64,000 nt of DNA, taken from the NCBI GenBank assembly GCA_020086605.1, contig JACBWW010000015.1:5911513-5975512 (forward strand), written 5' to 3'. Positions 1 through 11,663 of this stretch are shown one piece after another. Numbering within the stretch: the stretch's first letter is position 1; each line of letters starts with the position of its first letter. The notes beneath the pieces are model-generated. The model did no database searches. It was given only the letters and a program-made list of their open reading frames with translations, and was not told the DNA's origin. Made by a program: the position numbers and the translations under genes. Source of the DNA: Lanius collurio. Lineage: Eukaryota > Chordata > Aves > Passeriformes > Laniidae.

Positions 1-640
1 CTTGGGCTCGGACTGTCGCACACCAAGTGGCACAGGGCGGCCACCACCAGGTCGCGCCTCTGCCGCTGCCACTCTTGCTGCCGCCCTCGCTACTCACTCT
101 GCTGCTTGCGCCTCTGCTCTCGCGACTGGCTTTTTGCATTTTTCAGCAGCTATTTCCACTAGCTGTGCTTCTTTATGCACTGTAAGAGTACCTCGGAGAC
201 CCCTAGGAATGCACTCTCACATCCAGCATCTTTGTTGTCGCTCTCTCGCCCGTTGTCGCTCAGGAGTGCACTCCGATACAGGGATGGGATCTGCTCTATG
301 GCTTGTGCTTTTAGGGGGGCTGGGCACCTCCACTGCAGGCACCTCAGCCGCAGGCACCTCTGTGTTACTGGGACCGAGTATGTGCTTTATGAGAGCATCT
401 TCAATTGCAAAAGATGCTAGGATCAATTCTACTACCATTCCACTTCTTGACTGGATCATTATCAATTCGTCAATTTCTTTCCAAAAATTGTCCCCTGTAG
501 TCACAGGAAAACCAACATCAAAAATTAAGTCTCGAGTGACATAAAAGGAATTTTTGAAAAGCCAGTTAAAAAGTGTTCTAAATGTCCTGGGTCCAGTTTT
601 GCATTTAGTTGCACTAGGATGTCTTTCACTTCCAAGTAAA
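1..640 (-). pseudogene. gag: Decayed gag of the endogenous retrovirus
   Basis: Downstream of the primer site the minus strand carries a gag-like coding remnant. Codon-like reading starts near 640, shifts frame near 590, then stays open from about 577 to a stop at 217-219. Below about 200 it continues in another frame as an Ala/Glu-rich, coil-like stretch to the window edge. The middle part has the W/F-rich helical character of a matrix domain, followed by a Pro/Val/Glu-rich linker. At least one frameshift and two stops break it. No catalytic motif can be expected here, so the gag call rests on position after the leader and on composition. The plus-strand open frame at 2-544 is a shadow of this. 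Confidence 0.6.
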
Positions 641-788
641 TTTTTTTCTGTGGCTCAGCCACAACTCCTCTGATTTCTCCATCTGGTCAGAAAGTACAGC
701 CACAAACAAGACAGTAAGAAAAGTTCAATTACTCACAATTCACTTCAGTGTACTCTGGACCTTTAGAAATCATTTTCAGGGATCGAAT

Positions 789-806
789 GTCTGCATATCT
801 CCACCA
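789..806 (-). other. Retroviral primer-binding site, tRNA-Ala-like
   Basis: Two bases beyond the LTR end, the minus strand reads TGGTGGAGATATGCAGAC. The first ten bases match the complement of the 3' end of vertebrate tRNA-Ala (TGGTGGAGAT); the rest has diverged. The position and the TGG start are exactly those of a retroviral primer site. The tRNA assignment is from memory of the tRNA-Ala acceptor sequence and is moderate in strength. Confidence 0.55.
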
Positions 807-808
807 TT

Positions 809-1141
809 TGTTGTAATGGGGAATCCTTACAACAAGTATAAGACAAAGATGAAGGAAATTCATCTTTGGATGGAAATATGAAGGAAGGAAGGAAATATGA
901 AGCAAAAATTCGGTAGATGTTGATGGATATTTATTTCCCTCCAGCCCCATCAGGCCGAGGTCCCATGGCCAACTCCCCTCACAATGACCAGACTACCCCC
1001 TTCTTCCCAAGCCCGGGGAGCCCCCAACAACTAATCAGAAGACAGGCACAGGCCACACGTGACATGGGGACAGGGACAAGGGCAGACTCGTACATTCCAG
1101 GGTCCCTCCCCCCGGGATCTCGGGGGAGAGGTGCCTCAACA
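809..1141 (-). repeat. 5' LTR of the endogenous retrovirus
   Basis: On the plus strand it begins TGTTGTAATG and ends CCTCAACA, so the ends are a TG...CA pair with a 5-bp inverted repeat (TGTTG/CAACA). It aligns along most of its length with the solo LTR at 18785-19076, with an extra stretch of about 40 bases near 850-910 (short GGAA-rich duplications). On the minus strand an AATAAA poly(A) signal is at 935-930. A CACGTG E-box (1056-1061) and a GGGACA-type direct repeat at about 1066-1082 are kept in both copies. Confidence 0.85.
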
Positions 1142-4100
1142 GTTACCGAGCAGATGATCGATACAGGTTACGATAGTAGAAGTCATGCTCACATCTTGGC
1201 TGCTCAGTAAAGGAAAAGGTGCACAACATAGAATTTGAACAGGAAAGATCACTCACAGGAGAGCTTTGGGATCATTTAAATGCTCAGAGGCCCTGCTTCA
1301 GATGTAGGAAGGAGCAGAAAGCTGTCCAACAGGTGAGCTACAAAGAAATAGCCAGTGGTCCTAGGGAAACTCTTGTCAGCTTGATTGAATAGCATACTTG
1401 ATTGTGTGGATTTAGAGGTTTTTCCTTACATAAACAGACATCATGTGAAACTTGTATCGTCACCTATGTAAGTAAAGCTGAAGGGTTTTTAGCTAGTAAG
1501 ACTAATGTTTGTGATTTTTAAATTATTTATATTTGCGATAGTGTTTGATTTCCTGAAGCCACCTCTTGGTAGGCAGGTAGACTAGATTACATGCAGATGT
1601 CTCCTCCAGACTTAATTATACCATGATAAAGAAATACTTACTTTTGCCATAAGGAATTTGAAAATTTGAATTTCTTTCAAATTTCTTACTTTTAGTATCT
1701 CCTCCTGAATAGTTCCATATACCTACATAGATCTTCACATTCATAAAAATTGCTTAGGAAAAAAAGGCAAGGTGTTATGACTGTGTCTTTGATACTTTCC
1801 AAGGTTTTTGGTAACTAGAACAAACTGGATTCAAACAGTTTCACAATATCAAAAATAACACAGATGTTTCAAAACTGAGCTTCACAAAAAGATAAATATT
1901 GCTTAAAGATCTTTTCTTTGCATTCAGAATTATATTTCATTGGTTTATATATCCAATATTTTAGACAAAATTAAAGACATTGCATACTATTAAATACTTT
2001 AAGTAGAAGTATTTGTTTTACCATTCAATACGAGAAAATTTTTGGGATTCTCACATAGAAGTCATAATTTAATTAAAAAAACAAAAGGACCAGCCCAATT
2101 TCTAAGGTTCTACTTCCTTCTAGTGAGGACTGTGTTCCTCTACTGAGGAGCACAGATGTTATAACAGATTTGAGACAACTGTAACTTGTTTGCTTATTTG
2201 GGGATGTTGTTTTTTTTAATAATTGTGCCAAGAAAAAGATATGCCAACACAAATAAAAGCATTTGCTATTAAAAATGGTGTCAAGCCCTGAAGCTTGCTA
2301 GTTTTTCAGAGGGCAACCTAAGTTGAAGTAGAATGCAGGTTCTTTGTGGCCAATTATGCAACAACTTTCTAAATCCCCTTTGTAATAATGTTTGACTATA
2401 TTGCCCTGTTTCCCGTAGACTACTCTAGAACTTAAGATGTTTTAAAAAGTGTCATTGTTGCAGATAGAACTAATTTTATAATTGGATACTAATTAAAATA
2501 GAAGTTCAATAGCAGGATATGAAGATTTCAATTATTTAATTGATGTATCAACCCTCTTTACATATACATATGTATACTGCACAGATGTTTAATTTCCAGA
2601 GTATTATTTCCACTTTGTTTTGTCAATCAGTGCTTTGAGAAAATCATCTACTCCCTGTTTTACAAGTGACTCATTTATTTATTTCTCAAAGATACTATTT
2701 GAAACTTTTGGCTCCCAACACTGAGTCACTTCTTCATGTTTTTTAAAGAATCAGTTTTTAACTTCCAGTTCTTTCAACAAAATTATCTACTGTATTTCAA
2801 AAGATGATTCAACAGAGCTCATACTTTCTTAAAATACTGTGTTACTCTTGGGATCACAGTTTATTAATAATTTTGTGTTTTCAGAGGTATTGAGTTTCTT
2901 ACAATTTTCTACAGAGAAGAAAATTTTTATAAAAAAGGAAATAGGTACTGGTCAACTAAAGATAAAAAATTAAATTCCCTTAAATAGTGTTTTTTGAGCT
3001 TTAAAATCAAACCACTACAAAATATTCTAATGTATTCTTCTTGTATAGCTAAATTTTTTACTTGCTTAGGATTTGAATTTCTCAGAGACCACACTCCGTA
3101 TTCTGAATTGCCCCTAGCTCTCTTTTAGGCTTTAAATATTCTCAGACATAACCATAGAATCTTGTACATTGAGGACTCTTATCTTTTGAATACAGGCAAG
3201 GAAACATGCATATTATTAGTTCTTTGAATTCTGAAACATGTTCCATTAGTGTTTACAGGAGCTTCAGTATTAAAAAGAGGGAATAGTTTTGCTTCAAAGA
3301 CACACAAACCCGATCTAGGCTCTAATTGCAGCCTGTATTAATTTCTTTCTGGTGACTCTACCATAGCAGATTTTTCAATTCAAACTGCTGAGGAAATACA
3401 GCAGTATAAAGGGAAAAAAAACCCCGAAAAGTGCTTATTCAAGAAAGAATTCTTTATGAAAAATAGTTACATTTTGGTAACACAAAGGTGTCATGGTGTT
3501 CTGTATTTTTAGTGTAATATAACATCAACATCTGTTGGTTTGCAGAGAAAAACTTCTCTTCTGTTCAAATTTAGTACAGAATGAGTCTGAGTAGGGTCAA
3601 TCACATACCATGAGAGTTACTACAGAAATAGATAAACCTATTAAAGAGAAGCTCTGTAAAAAAGCAACAGGTTGCAGAAATTCGTCTGTGTTATACATTG
3701 TAAATCAATCCCAAAACACAATTGTCTCACTTCTTAGAATTTTTTTTTTTAATGCCTGCAAAATATTTTTTGGCTTTGACGCAAATTATAAAATTATTGC
3801 AAATCATTGTAATAATAAACATTGTGATTTATTGCCTATTATTGCTCAACAATGATGTTTTGTCCTAACTGGACTATGTTAGACATAGAATGCTAGACAC
3901 ACAGAAAGTATCTTGATGCTTTGCTTGCACTGTACACAAAAATTTGCCCTGCTAAATAGTCTGTTGATTGACTTATGAATTTAAATGGATGGAGGCCATA
4001 TTACTCCATGCAGATTCATATGATATAGCTTTACTCAGATAGGACACTCACATGGCATAGGAGACATTTATGGTTCCATTCTGATGACTTGAAGGCAGAA

Positions 4101-4449
4101 GGAAAATACTTACAGTGGATAAATCACAACTGTTTGCATGTTACCCTGAAACATCTTAATCAAAGTTGCAATAATTTTATTTCTGGGACAATTTCATTCA
4201 AATTTCAGATTATACTTTTAAAAAGATTCGTTTTTAAGACACTGTCTTTAAAAAGAACCAGCACTGTTTAGTTTGAGAACTGAGGTCCTCTTGAAATTCT
4301 TCTAGTTGCTGTGGCAATTGTACCTTTCCTGTTGAAAGTTCATTGAATAGTTAATATTGAAATTGATAAATAACATTTCCTGAAATACGTGTTTGAAATA
4401 CTATGCAATTAAATAAAACATAAATACACAAGAAAAATTTATAGGAAGA
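1142..4449. other. AT-rich sequence with no recognised feature
   Basis: Host sequence flanking the retrovirus. I see no exon with supported splice sites, no repeat family I recognise and no CpG cluster. Short palindromic AT motifs (for example at about 2562-2577) are not distinctive. Confidence 0.5.
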
Positions 4450-4770
4450 TGTTGCAGTGGACCACCCTGGGTCCCCCTGGCCGGGTCCCTGCTATGTGAC
4501 TCTGAGATGGTCCATTTGTCTACTGGTCAAGCAGCCCGGGCTCTGATCTGGTTGGTTGTTTATCCCAGCTCCGCCCCTGGTATCCCCTTTCCCCCTCTCT
4601 GTGACAAAACCAATGGGACACAAAGCCTCGCCCTCTCACATCCCCTGCTGGTTGCCCTCCAGGTCGGCTTGCTGTCTCTTGGGACAGAGAGAATAAATTA
4701 CTTTTAAGATCATAGCTGGGGTCTGAGCAATATTTCTCTCTCTGCTTCTGCTTCTGGTGAGTAGCTAACA
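4450..4770 (+). repeat. LTR-like element, unrelated to the 809-1141 family
   Basis: A sharply GC-richer block begins TGTTGCAGTGG in AT-rich surroundings. It holds a CCAAT motif near 4608 and an AATAAA poly(A) signal at 4692-4697, followed by a pyrimidine-rich U5-like stretch. One plausible right end is GCTAACA at 4770 (TG...CA, near-inverted TGTTG/TAACA). An alternative is CCCAACA at 4920. No target duplication is evident for either end, so the right boundary is unsettled. Plus orientation follows from the poly(A) signal. Confidence 0.5.
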
Positions 4771-4908
4771 GCTGGCACAGGCTTAAGTGGGGCTGCACAG
4801 CCGAGGAATATTTAGGCTGTTTGTAAATGGTTTAAGATATTCCAAGGCATGAAAAAGCAATCTTACAACAGAAATTAAGCAGTGTACAAAGCTATTCAAT
4901 ACCAGAAA

Positions 4909-4922
4909 TGGTGCCCAACATG
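4909..4922 (+). other. Possible primer-binding-site-like motif (tRNA-Lys type)
   Basis: TGGTGCCCAACATG resembles the tRNA-Lys primer sites of betaretroviruses (TGGCGCCCAACGTG) with two transitions. It lies 139 bases right of the favoured LTR end, so either U5 is longer than I drew it or this is chance. Confidence 0.25.
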
Positions 4923-6974
4923 CTGTCTCAAAACCCCTGTTCCTGAGATATTTGGGGGTGTCCCAGTGAGCAGGTGTCTCCTGGAGTTAGCCCTGCATGT
5001 GGTTTGTGCATTACTCTGTAGCCTGTTGCTGCTGGAAGATTCCTTTTCTGCTAATTAGGTGAGATGTAGTATCTTGGAAGAATTTCTTCATAAAGCCCTT
5101 TGAGAGCTGTGATATTTTTTAGTGTATAACAGGTCTGCAGCAGTACAATTGCTCTGTAAGACTTTGGGTTTTTTCCTTTGTCTTTCTCTTCTTTTACCTA
5201 AGAATATGTTGTTGAATTTTATTTAACCTAAGCCCTAAGCACTGGAGATATGCTGTATTTTCACATGCACAGCCTGGGGTTTTCTGGAGAAATAACAAGC
5301 GCACTGGCAGATTCAGCTGACTGGTTGATGCAAGGTGAAGTTCAGCTCGAATACATTTTTACCCAATAGCTTATCAGGCTTTTTAGCTCTGTGTTCTCTG
5401 CCTCACTCCCACAACAAAGGTGTCACCCCCAAACACTGAACATACCTCTTGCAAGAAATATAATATTTTAATTGTTATAACTAGGGCTATAATGCACTAA
5501 AAATAGTTTTCTTGTAGTCTTATGAAATGCTGTAGATTATGTGTAAGTAGCAGCAATAGTGAGGCACATTGGGATACCCACTGAATCAGAAGCTAGTTTC
5601 AGTTTCCCTATACAGTGAACAGAAAATAGGAATTATTAAATTAGGTTGTTTCTGATATGACTGCTAAGATTATATTTTTAATAGGCTGAACTAATCAGCG
5701 GGCTTTCAGGCATGGAAAGGTCAAATGAAATAGGGTATAGTGCATAAATATATAAATGTTTCTTCCTACAGGACTATCTGGTCTACTGTTCCAAGGAAAT
5801 AGAGTAGGGCAGCCCTTTAATTACTGCCACTGCACATTTAGTTCATGCAACCACTCATCTTCTACTGTACGGAAAAAAAAAGTCCTTCTTATTCTACTTT
5901 GATACAGAGGAAACTCTGAAGGCATAGAATTTAGAAATTTTTGATTCCACATCTGACCTAGTAAGTTTGAGGGGTTTTTGTATTTAATTACTTTTGAAAT
6001 ACAATTTGAATTTCTGACAGTTTAATGAAAAATAAATTTTCCTTTGGTGTTTGCTGCAGAGGTCAAATATCCCCAAAGTGACTAACACATTTTCATCTTC
6101 ATAGCAATATCAGCTAACCTATTTACTTATTCTGCTTGAAAAATGAAAAAATGCTTTCTATTTGAAATTCTAGGTACATTTTTAAATTATTCAATGGTCA
6201 TAAAATTATTTAATCTCTATTTTAAAAGCTATTGGTCGGCTATGAGTGAAGTGACAAATTTGCTGTTTTCCTTACAACTCTTCAAGTTTCATAGAAGTTT
6301 CCACCAAACAGAAACCTTACAAAGGATTGCAATTGCCTAGACATTTCTATTTTAAAAAGGAAGTGTTTAATATCAACAAATATGTTGGTGGTTCTCCAAG
6401 GAAATATGTATTTTTAATGACATGTATAAAGCTGAGTAGTTTAGCCTATGTGGTGTATCAAAGCATTTTATAAACCTTTGAAAATAAAGGCAGATCTATT
6501 GAGATGAAAAAAAAAAGTATTAGAATACTTACATGCACATACTTTGTTTTTAAAAAAAGCAGAATGACATCAAAAGAACGTGCAAAGATAACACCTTTTT
6601 CTCCACATATTTAAAACTTTGTTGTTAACTGAGTTGTAACATGGAAAAGCTAGAGGAGGGAAAAAAAATAGAATTGAAAAAATTCAAAGCCATTTCAGAC
6701 CTTACACTGGTTTATTTTTCATCTTCTTGTCTTTCCTACCCCCAATTTCTTTTTCACTTTTTTCACCCCATCAGCTTCAAGCTGCTTTAAATTTAGGTTG
6801 GAATCCCTGGCTAATATTTAGAGTCAAGAACACTTTTAGCAATAATGAGTTCTGTAAAACTGTATGAAGTAATAGCCACCTTAAGGTCTCACGTTCTATT
6901 TTGAGAAATACTGAATTTCCCACTCAGTTAACAGCTTTAGATTGCAGCAGCAGGCACCATCAGTGGCATGAAAT
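4923..6974. other. AT-rich sequence with no recognised feature
   Basis: Apart from slightly higher GC at 4923-5060, which could be leftover retroviral leader, nothing coding or repetitive is recognised. Confidence 0.4.
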
Positions 6975-7760
6975 ATAAGAAGTCCAAATGACGGATTGTG
7001 CATCTGGGACAGAGTAACCCCGGGAAGGAATATAAATCTGTAGAGTGGCTGAAGAGCAGCCCTGCAGCTAGGGATCTGGGGGTGCTGGTCAGCAGCAGCT
7101 CAGTGTGAAGGGGAACCAGAAGGCAAAACCCCACTCGGAGGTGCATCAAGCTCAGCACGATCAGACAACAGACAGGGGTGACTGTCCTGCTGCATTCAGC
7201 CTTGGGGGGCCTCATCCTGAGTGCTGTGTGCAGTTCTGGGCCCCACTTGTCAAGAAGGATGTGAAAGTCCTAGGATATGTCCAGAAAAGGCATCAAAGTT
7301 GGTGACAGGGCTGGAAGGCATGTCCTAGGAGGAGGAGCTAAGGACTCTGGGTCTATCTAGCTTGGAGAGAAGAGTCGGAGGGGTGACCTCACTGCTCTCT
7401 ACGGCTTCCTGGGGAAGAAGTGTGGCAAGGGAGGTGCTGAGTTCTTCTTCCTGGCATCCACTGGTAGGATGTGAGGGAATAGCTCAAAGTTGTGCCAGAG
7501 AAGGTTTAGAATGGACATTAGAAAGCACTTTTTAACTGAGAGGGTGGTCAAACCCTGGAATATGTTTCCTAAAGAGGTGGTACATTCCCTGAGCTTGCCA
7601 GTGTTTTGGAGGTGTTTGGACAAAGACCTTAATAATTTTCTTTGAATTTTAATAAGTCCTGAAGTGCCCAGGCAGTTGGACTGGATGATTGTTGCAGGTT
7701 CTATCCAAATAAAATAATACTTTGGATTCTATTCTATTCTATTCTATTCTATTCTATTCT
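6975..7760 (+). mobile_element. CR1 LINE, 3' end
   Basis: This copy carries the C-terminal reverse-transcriptase ORF remnant and 3' UTR of a CR1 retroposon. The reading around 7215-7260 includes the family's [11 protein letters not shown] motif, followed by the usual 'block of 3' UTR phrases' (two-step remnants around 7320-7640) and a terminal tandem repeat. It is 5'-truncated, as most CR1 copies are, and broken by frameshifts and stops. There is no sign of activity. Confidence 0.85.
7726..7760 (+). repeat. (ATTCT)7 tract at the CR1 3' tail
   Basis: Seven perfect ATTCT units directly at the CR1 end. CR1 tails normally end in a few copies of an ATTCTATG-type octamer, so this pentamer array probably arose from the tail by contraction to five bases and expansion. 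Confidence 0.9.
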
Positions 7761-9469
7761 CACTTTTGAAAAGCTGCATGCTAATTGACAACAATAGGAT
7801 GTAGTGTGTTAGATTACAGTCTCTCTTCACACTCATAAATGTGCCTTTCAAAACATTTGGGAGATTACAGATGGGATTTTCATAAAGTATGAAGTCAAAT
7901 GTCTGCACATAAAAAATCAAGATAAATAATTCCAGTGTAAAAGTAAAATGTAACCAGAAAATATCCAAATACATTATAACTCTCATTTACTGAAGCATTG
8001 ATGCATTATGTGGAATGAAGATATTTTAAATTTCTTTCCATATGATCTTGACAGATCAATCTGTAGTCCGTTTGACATCGGGGCTTTCTCTCTGTCAGAT
8101 ATTACATGGGAGGTAACCTAAAAAAAATCCTCATTTGTTTGTATCTTGTGTTGATAACCTCTTTTACAACAGTTGTAGAGAGCATGGTGAGTAGCACAAA
8201 GTTGGATATTTGTACTTGGTCTTTAGGCCACAGATGTTACATTTTTTCTGACTTAAATGCAGGCAGATACCACGTAAAAGCTTTGTTTTTATTAAATGAC
8301 TTGCTAATTTCCTCTCAGCTCATGCCCAAAGCTTTTATTTAAGTATTTTGAAAGTGTCCAACACAAATCCCTGTAGACCTGTCCCATGGACAAGCTCTCA
8401 ACAGGATAAGAAAGCAGAAGGCTGGAAGATTGTAAGTATTCCTTCTGTCATCCCTTTTATGAGCAGCTGTCATCATTCAAAGGCACTTTCTTCTGGAAAA
8501 AAGTGAATGTTCACCCTGCTAAGCAACTTAAGCTATGTAAAACCATTCCACATTTGGTAGAAATCAGCTTCTGAATTTGATTTAGTTTTTGTATAAATTA
8601 CTGCTGTCACCCATAGGTTCAAAAGTGACTGACCTTCAAAAAAGTCATGATCAGATCTTATTAATCTAAAGCAGCTTATTTGCTTCTTTCAGATTTATTC
8701 CTCCATTTACTAGAACAATGAACACAACTAAATCTTGCTTTATCAAATATTTGACCTCCAGAAAAGAGTTCTTCCCCCTTTGTAAAACCTGGATTATAAT
8801 TAAAAGCTAAAACTTATTAACAATACTGTTTACTTAGATAAGAGATGGCTTTTTAGTCTACCAATATGAAATAAGTTTATTTGTTAATTGCTGGCTGATT
8901 TCAATATATTTAAATTGTCATGTAATGTACCACATATGCTCATGCTGAAACCTTCAAAAATACGTGTTTGGTTGTGAAAAGCCTAGAAAATTCAGTTTTC
9001 CACAGCAACTGCTTGGAATCTGTATGCTTTCTTGATACTAGATAGACGTAATCTCTTTTCTTTCTAGGTTTTTGAAAAAGAACTAGATCTCATTTTCTCT
9101 TCTGTTCTCATTTATTAGATTTCCAAAAACATGGGGTGTTAAACTCATCTACCAATTCACTAAATCAAAAATAGAGTTTTGTGTTTAGAACTGTTAGGGA
9201 GAATCGAAATTTCACCAGCTGGGAAGCAGAATGATGTTTTCACTTGAAACAGATTTAAAAATAAAAGTTTATTCTTTCTCTTTAAGCACTTACAGTGAAA
9301 GTGTCTCTACAAACACTTAGTTGATCTCAGAATTTATTTCTATCTATTGCTAGCCTTTTTTTCAGTTTATCAAACTATGGTTGTTTTTTTTTTCTTTTTA
9401 ATTAGGAATTTAGTTAACTATACGTGTCCATTTTCCCCAGTAGGGAATACTCAAATCTATAGAGATACT
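7761..9469. other. AT-rich sequence with no recognised feature
   Basis: No supported exon, repeat or CpG cluster seen. Confidence 0.45.
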
Positions 9470-9565
9470 CTATGTTCTAGATGCCTTTTATTCCTTATAG
9501 CTCTTCTCTGGACTCCTCTCAGCTTTTCTAGATTTTCTAGAACTGTGGTGGCAGAAATAACCTTT
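9470..9565 (-). mobile_element. Short, degraded CR1 fragment
   Basis: The minus strand encodes LEKLRGVQRRAIRNK, matching the conserved CR1 ORF2 C-terminal phrase of the type LERVQRRAT. The match is about 90 bases long with no flanking UTR, so this is an old internal fragment. Confidence 0.4.
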
Positions 9566-10231
9566 TTTTCTGAACCAGCTGCCACATAAGTAGTGCCAAG
9601 CAGGCTGATAGTTCTGCTGGTAGTTGTTGCTTCACTCAATTTTTGGAAGGTAGTTTCGGTGGAATGGGGTAGAGATGTTAATAGTGAATTTGTTTCCCCT
9701 TCTTCTACTCCTGTGTTACTGTATTTTAGACAGGTTATTTGGTGTTTTCTTTTCTTTTCCTCAGGTTCTATTTTTGTTTGTTTGTATGTATGTTTGGTTG
9801 GCTTTTATTTGGTGCTTTGTTTTTTGGGTTTTTTTCTGAGTTTCAGTATTGGCTTGACAGAGGGTCAGAAGAGTTCTCACTAATATTAAAAAAAAGAGAA
9901 ACTATAAAATTTTTATCTGGTATTTAAAGGGTGGACACCCCTTCTTTCCCAGTACAGTATAAATATTTGAAAGTTATATTCTGTCCTTATTAGGATAGTT
10001 ATCATTTGTCAGGGAGCTACTAATAACTACTCTTGAGCAATCTCTTCCCCATTTGCCTCAGCTTGAATATTTAAGTGGTTTATAGTTCTTTTTTCACAGT
10101 TTCTAAAACTGGAAAAGTCAGTAAAGTAACCATCTAAAGTTTTAAAATATAATTCCTAGTGAGGTAGAGGGTACTCTAGCTAATTTCTTCTGCCCTCTAC
10201 TGCCAATTTTATTAAGATTAGTTTTACTCAC
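9566..10231. other. T-rich sequence with no recognised feature
   Basis: Strong T bias on the plus strand (9730-9850). The plus-strand open frames here are poly-Phe/Leu products of that bias. Confidence 0.45.
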
Positions 10232-10300
10232 CCTTGAATTCTTTCTTTGGTTGTTTTCCTAGACTGCTCTGGTTTTGTAATCCTTTATAAATGCAATAAC
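10232..10300 (-). CDS. Candidate coding exon, possible downstream exon of the 21-28 kb minus-strand gene
   Basis: A 69-base segment lies between a good acceptor (minus strand ...CCTTCCTCCCAAAAG) and a strong donor (AAGG/GTGAGTAAAA). It is open in the 2..1 phase, giving YCIYKGLQNQSSLGK then QPKKEFK, a basic peptide. Phase 2..1 is compatible with the candidate at 20056-20074 (0..1), but the gap of almost 10 kb and the stop available at 20967 make the link weak. The function is unknown. Confidence 0.28.
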
Positions 10301-11638
10301 CTTTTGGGAGGAAGGTTTACACGCAAAACTAAAGATGTAATTTTTTTCCTGTGTCATTTATGAATCACTTTTTAAGTCAGTAAAGATCTGTTTGATGACA
10401 TTTTATCCGCACATGAAACAAGATCATTTAACCTATTAATGATCAAAGGTTTGTAGTCCTTCCCAGTGATGTTTCTCCCCCTTTTTTCCACATCTGCTCT
10501 CTTTCTGTCCTCAAGTAGCTTTCAAAGAGATTTTCAAAATAAGTTATAAATGAAAGCTTTGATTCTTTAATAAACCACAGGGATAGATTCTCTACAAAAG
10601 CAGAAACTTTCATCTAAAACTGGGACTTTTTCTTATCTCTCAGCTACCCAGATGTACACATCTACCTAGAGACTTTTAAGATTCTCACTGTATCTTCAGT
10701 TTTATAATACTGATGTCTTTGCCTGGGTAATGATAACCCAAATATATCTGCCTTTAATTTTGTGATGGGAAAAGTGATCAAATTCAGATAACGTTTAGAA
10801 CACCCCCTCTTTTGTGTTTGGCCACTGAGGGAAATGGCCAGCCTTCCACAGCACAGTAAAAGTAATAAAAGGTTAAATATTATGCTCAAAAATCCTAATG
10901 GATAGATATTATCTTTTTTTTTTTTCCTTTCCTGAGCTAGCCTGGTGTGAACCTAGGTAAAATATTTCATCAGTTTCTAATCTTTCAGCACAATATTAGT
11001 TCTCTTCTTACTTTTTAATTTTTTATTATTAACAATTTCCTTTAATGTGGATTTTTTGCTTTGAATTTTTTTTATTCATTAATTGTACCTACCTCTATAG
11101 ATAAAATATATTTTTTTCATGGAAAGAATATATAAGGAATTTATGAACAATGGTAGAAAATCTTTAGGAAAATATACATTTTCTTCATAAATGCAGCCAT
11201 TATATTTTCTATGAAGCTTTCTCATTGACAAGGTAACACTGATGCATTTCATATCAATTACTTTTACTGTTCACAATAGTAGAATTTCAAGAGGGGTTTA
11301 AGTGGTCTTCACAAGAAAGGCAACGTAACTTACTTTATTACTTTTTTGGCTAGAATGCCTTACCTGTGAGAGCTATAGTTATACATAAGAAGAGAAAATG
11401 GTAATGTGTGGTTTTTAGAAGACAGATTTCATGCTTTTATCTTGTCAGGCACTTTGGATTAGATCCCATTTGGGACTGTGGGGACACACGCAAAGGATTG
11501 CCAAATTTAGCTTCAGACAGTATTTGACTCCAGGGTAAAACCCAGGACTCTGAGTGAAAAACCTGGGTTTTTCTAATGGGTAACTCCACAAAGGATTAGA
11601 CACTTCAGATTAAGAGCCAAACTATATTTTTAAAAAAG
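10301..11638. other. AT-rich sequence with no recognised feature
   Basis: Nothing beyond isolated splice-like motifs; no repeat recognised. Confidence 0.45.
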
Positions 11639-11639
11639 T

Positions 11640-11663
11640 AAAAAAAAAAAAAAAAAAAAAAAA
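11640..11663 (+). repeat. Poly(A) tract
   Basis: About 23 consecutive A, then AAAGAAAAAG. CR1 elements have no poly(A), so this may be a simple tract or the tail of an unrecognised retrocopy; no coding remnant was seen just upstream. Confidence 0.9.

Larger units (their letters stand above)
1..1141 (-). mobile_element. 5' end of an endogenous retrovirus, cut by the window edge
   Basis: Read on the minus strand this has the layout of the 5' end of a provirus: an LTR (1141 down to 809), two spacer bases, a primer-binding site beginning TGG, an untranslated leader, then decayed gag running off the window at position 1. The LTR is shared with a separate copy at 18785-19076, which has a 6-bp target duplication. 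Six-base duplications are usual for beta-like (class II, ERVK-type) elements, so that class is my inference. Frames are broken, so this is an old, non-functional copy. The first six bases to the right of the LTR (1142-1147, GTTACC) should be its target duplication. Confidence 0.8.

Noticed and set aside
2..544. 180-codon plus-strand open frame
   Set aside because: It is antisense to the gag remnant of the minus-strand retrovirus; Ala/Ser-rich composition follows from that strand.
4100..4131. Minus-strand segment ending at a strong donor (CACT/GTAAGTATT)
   Set aside because: Weak acceptor and far from the other candidate exons; no phase partner.
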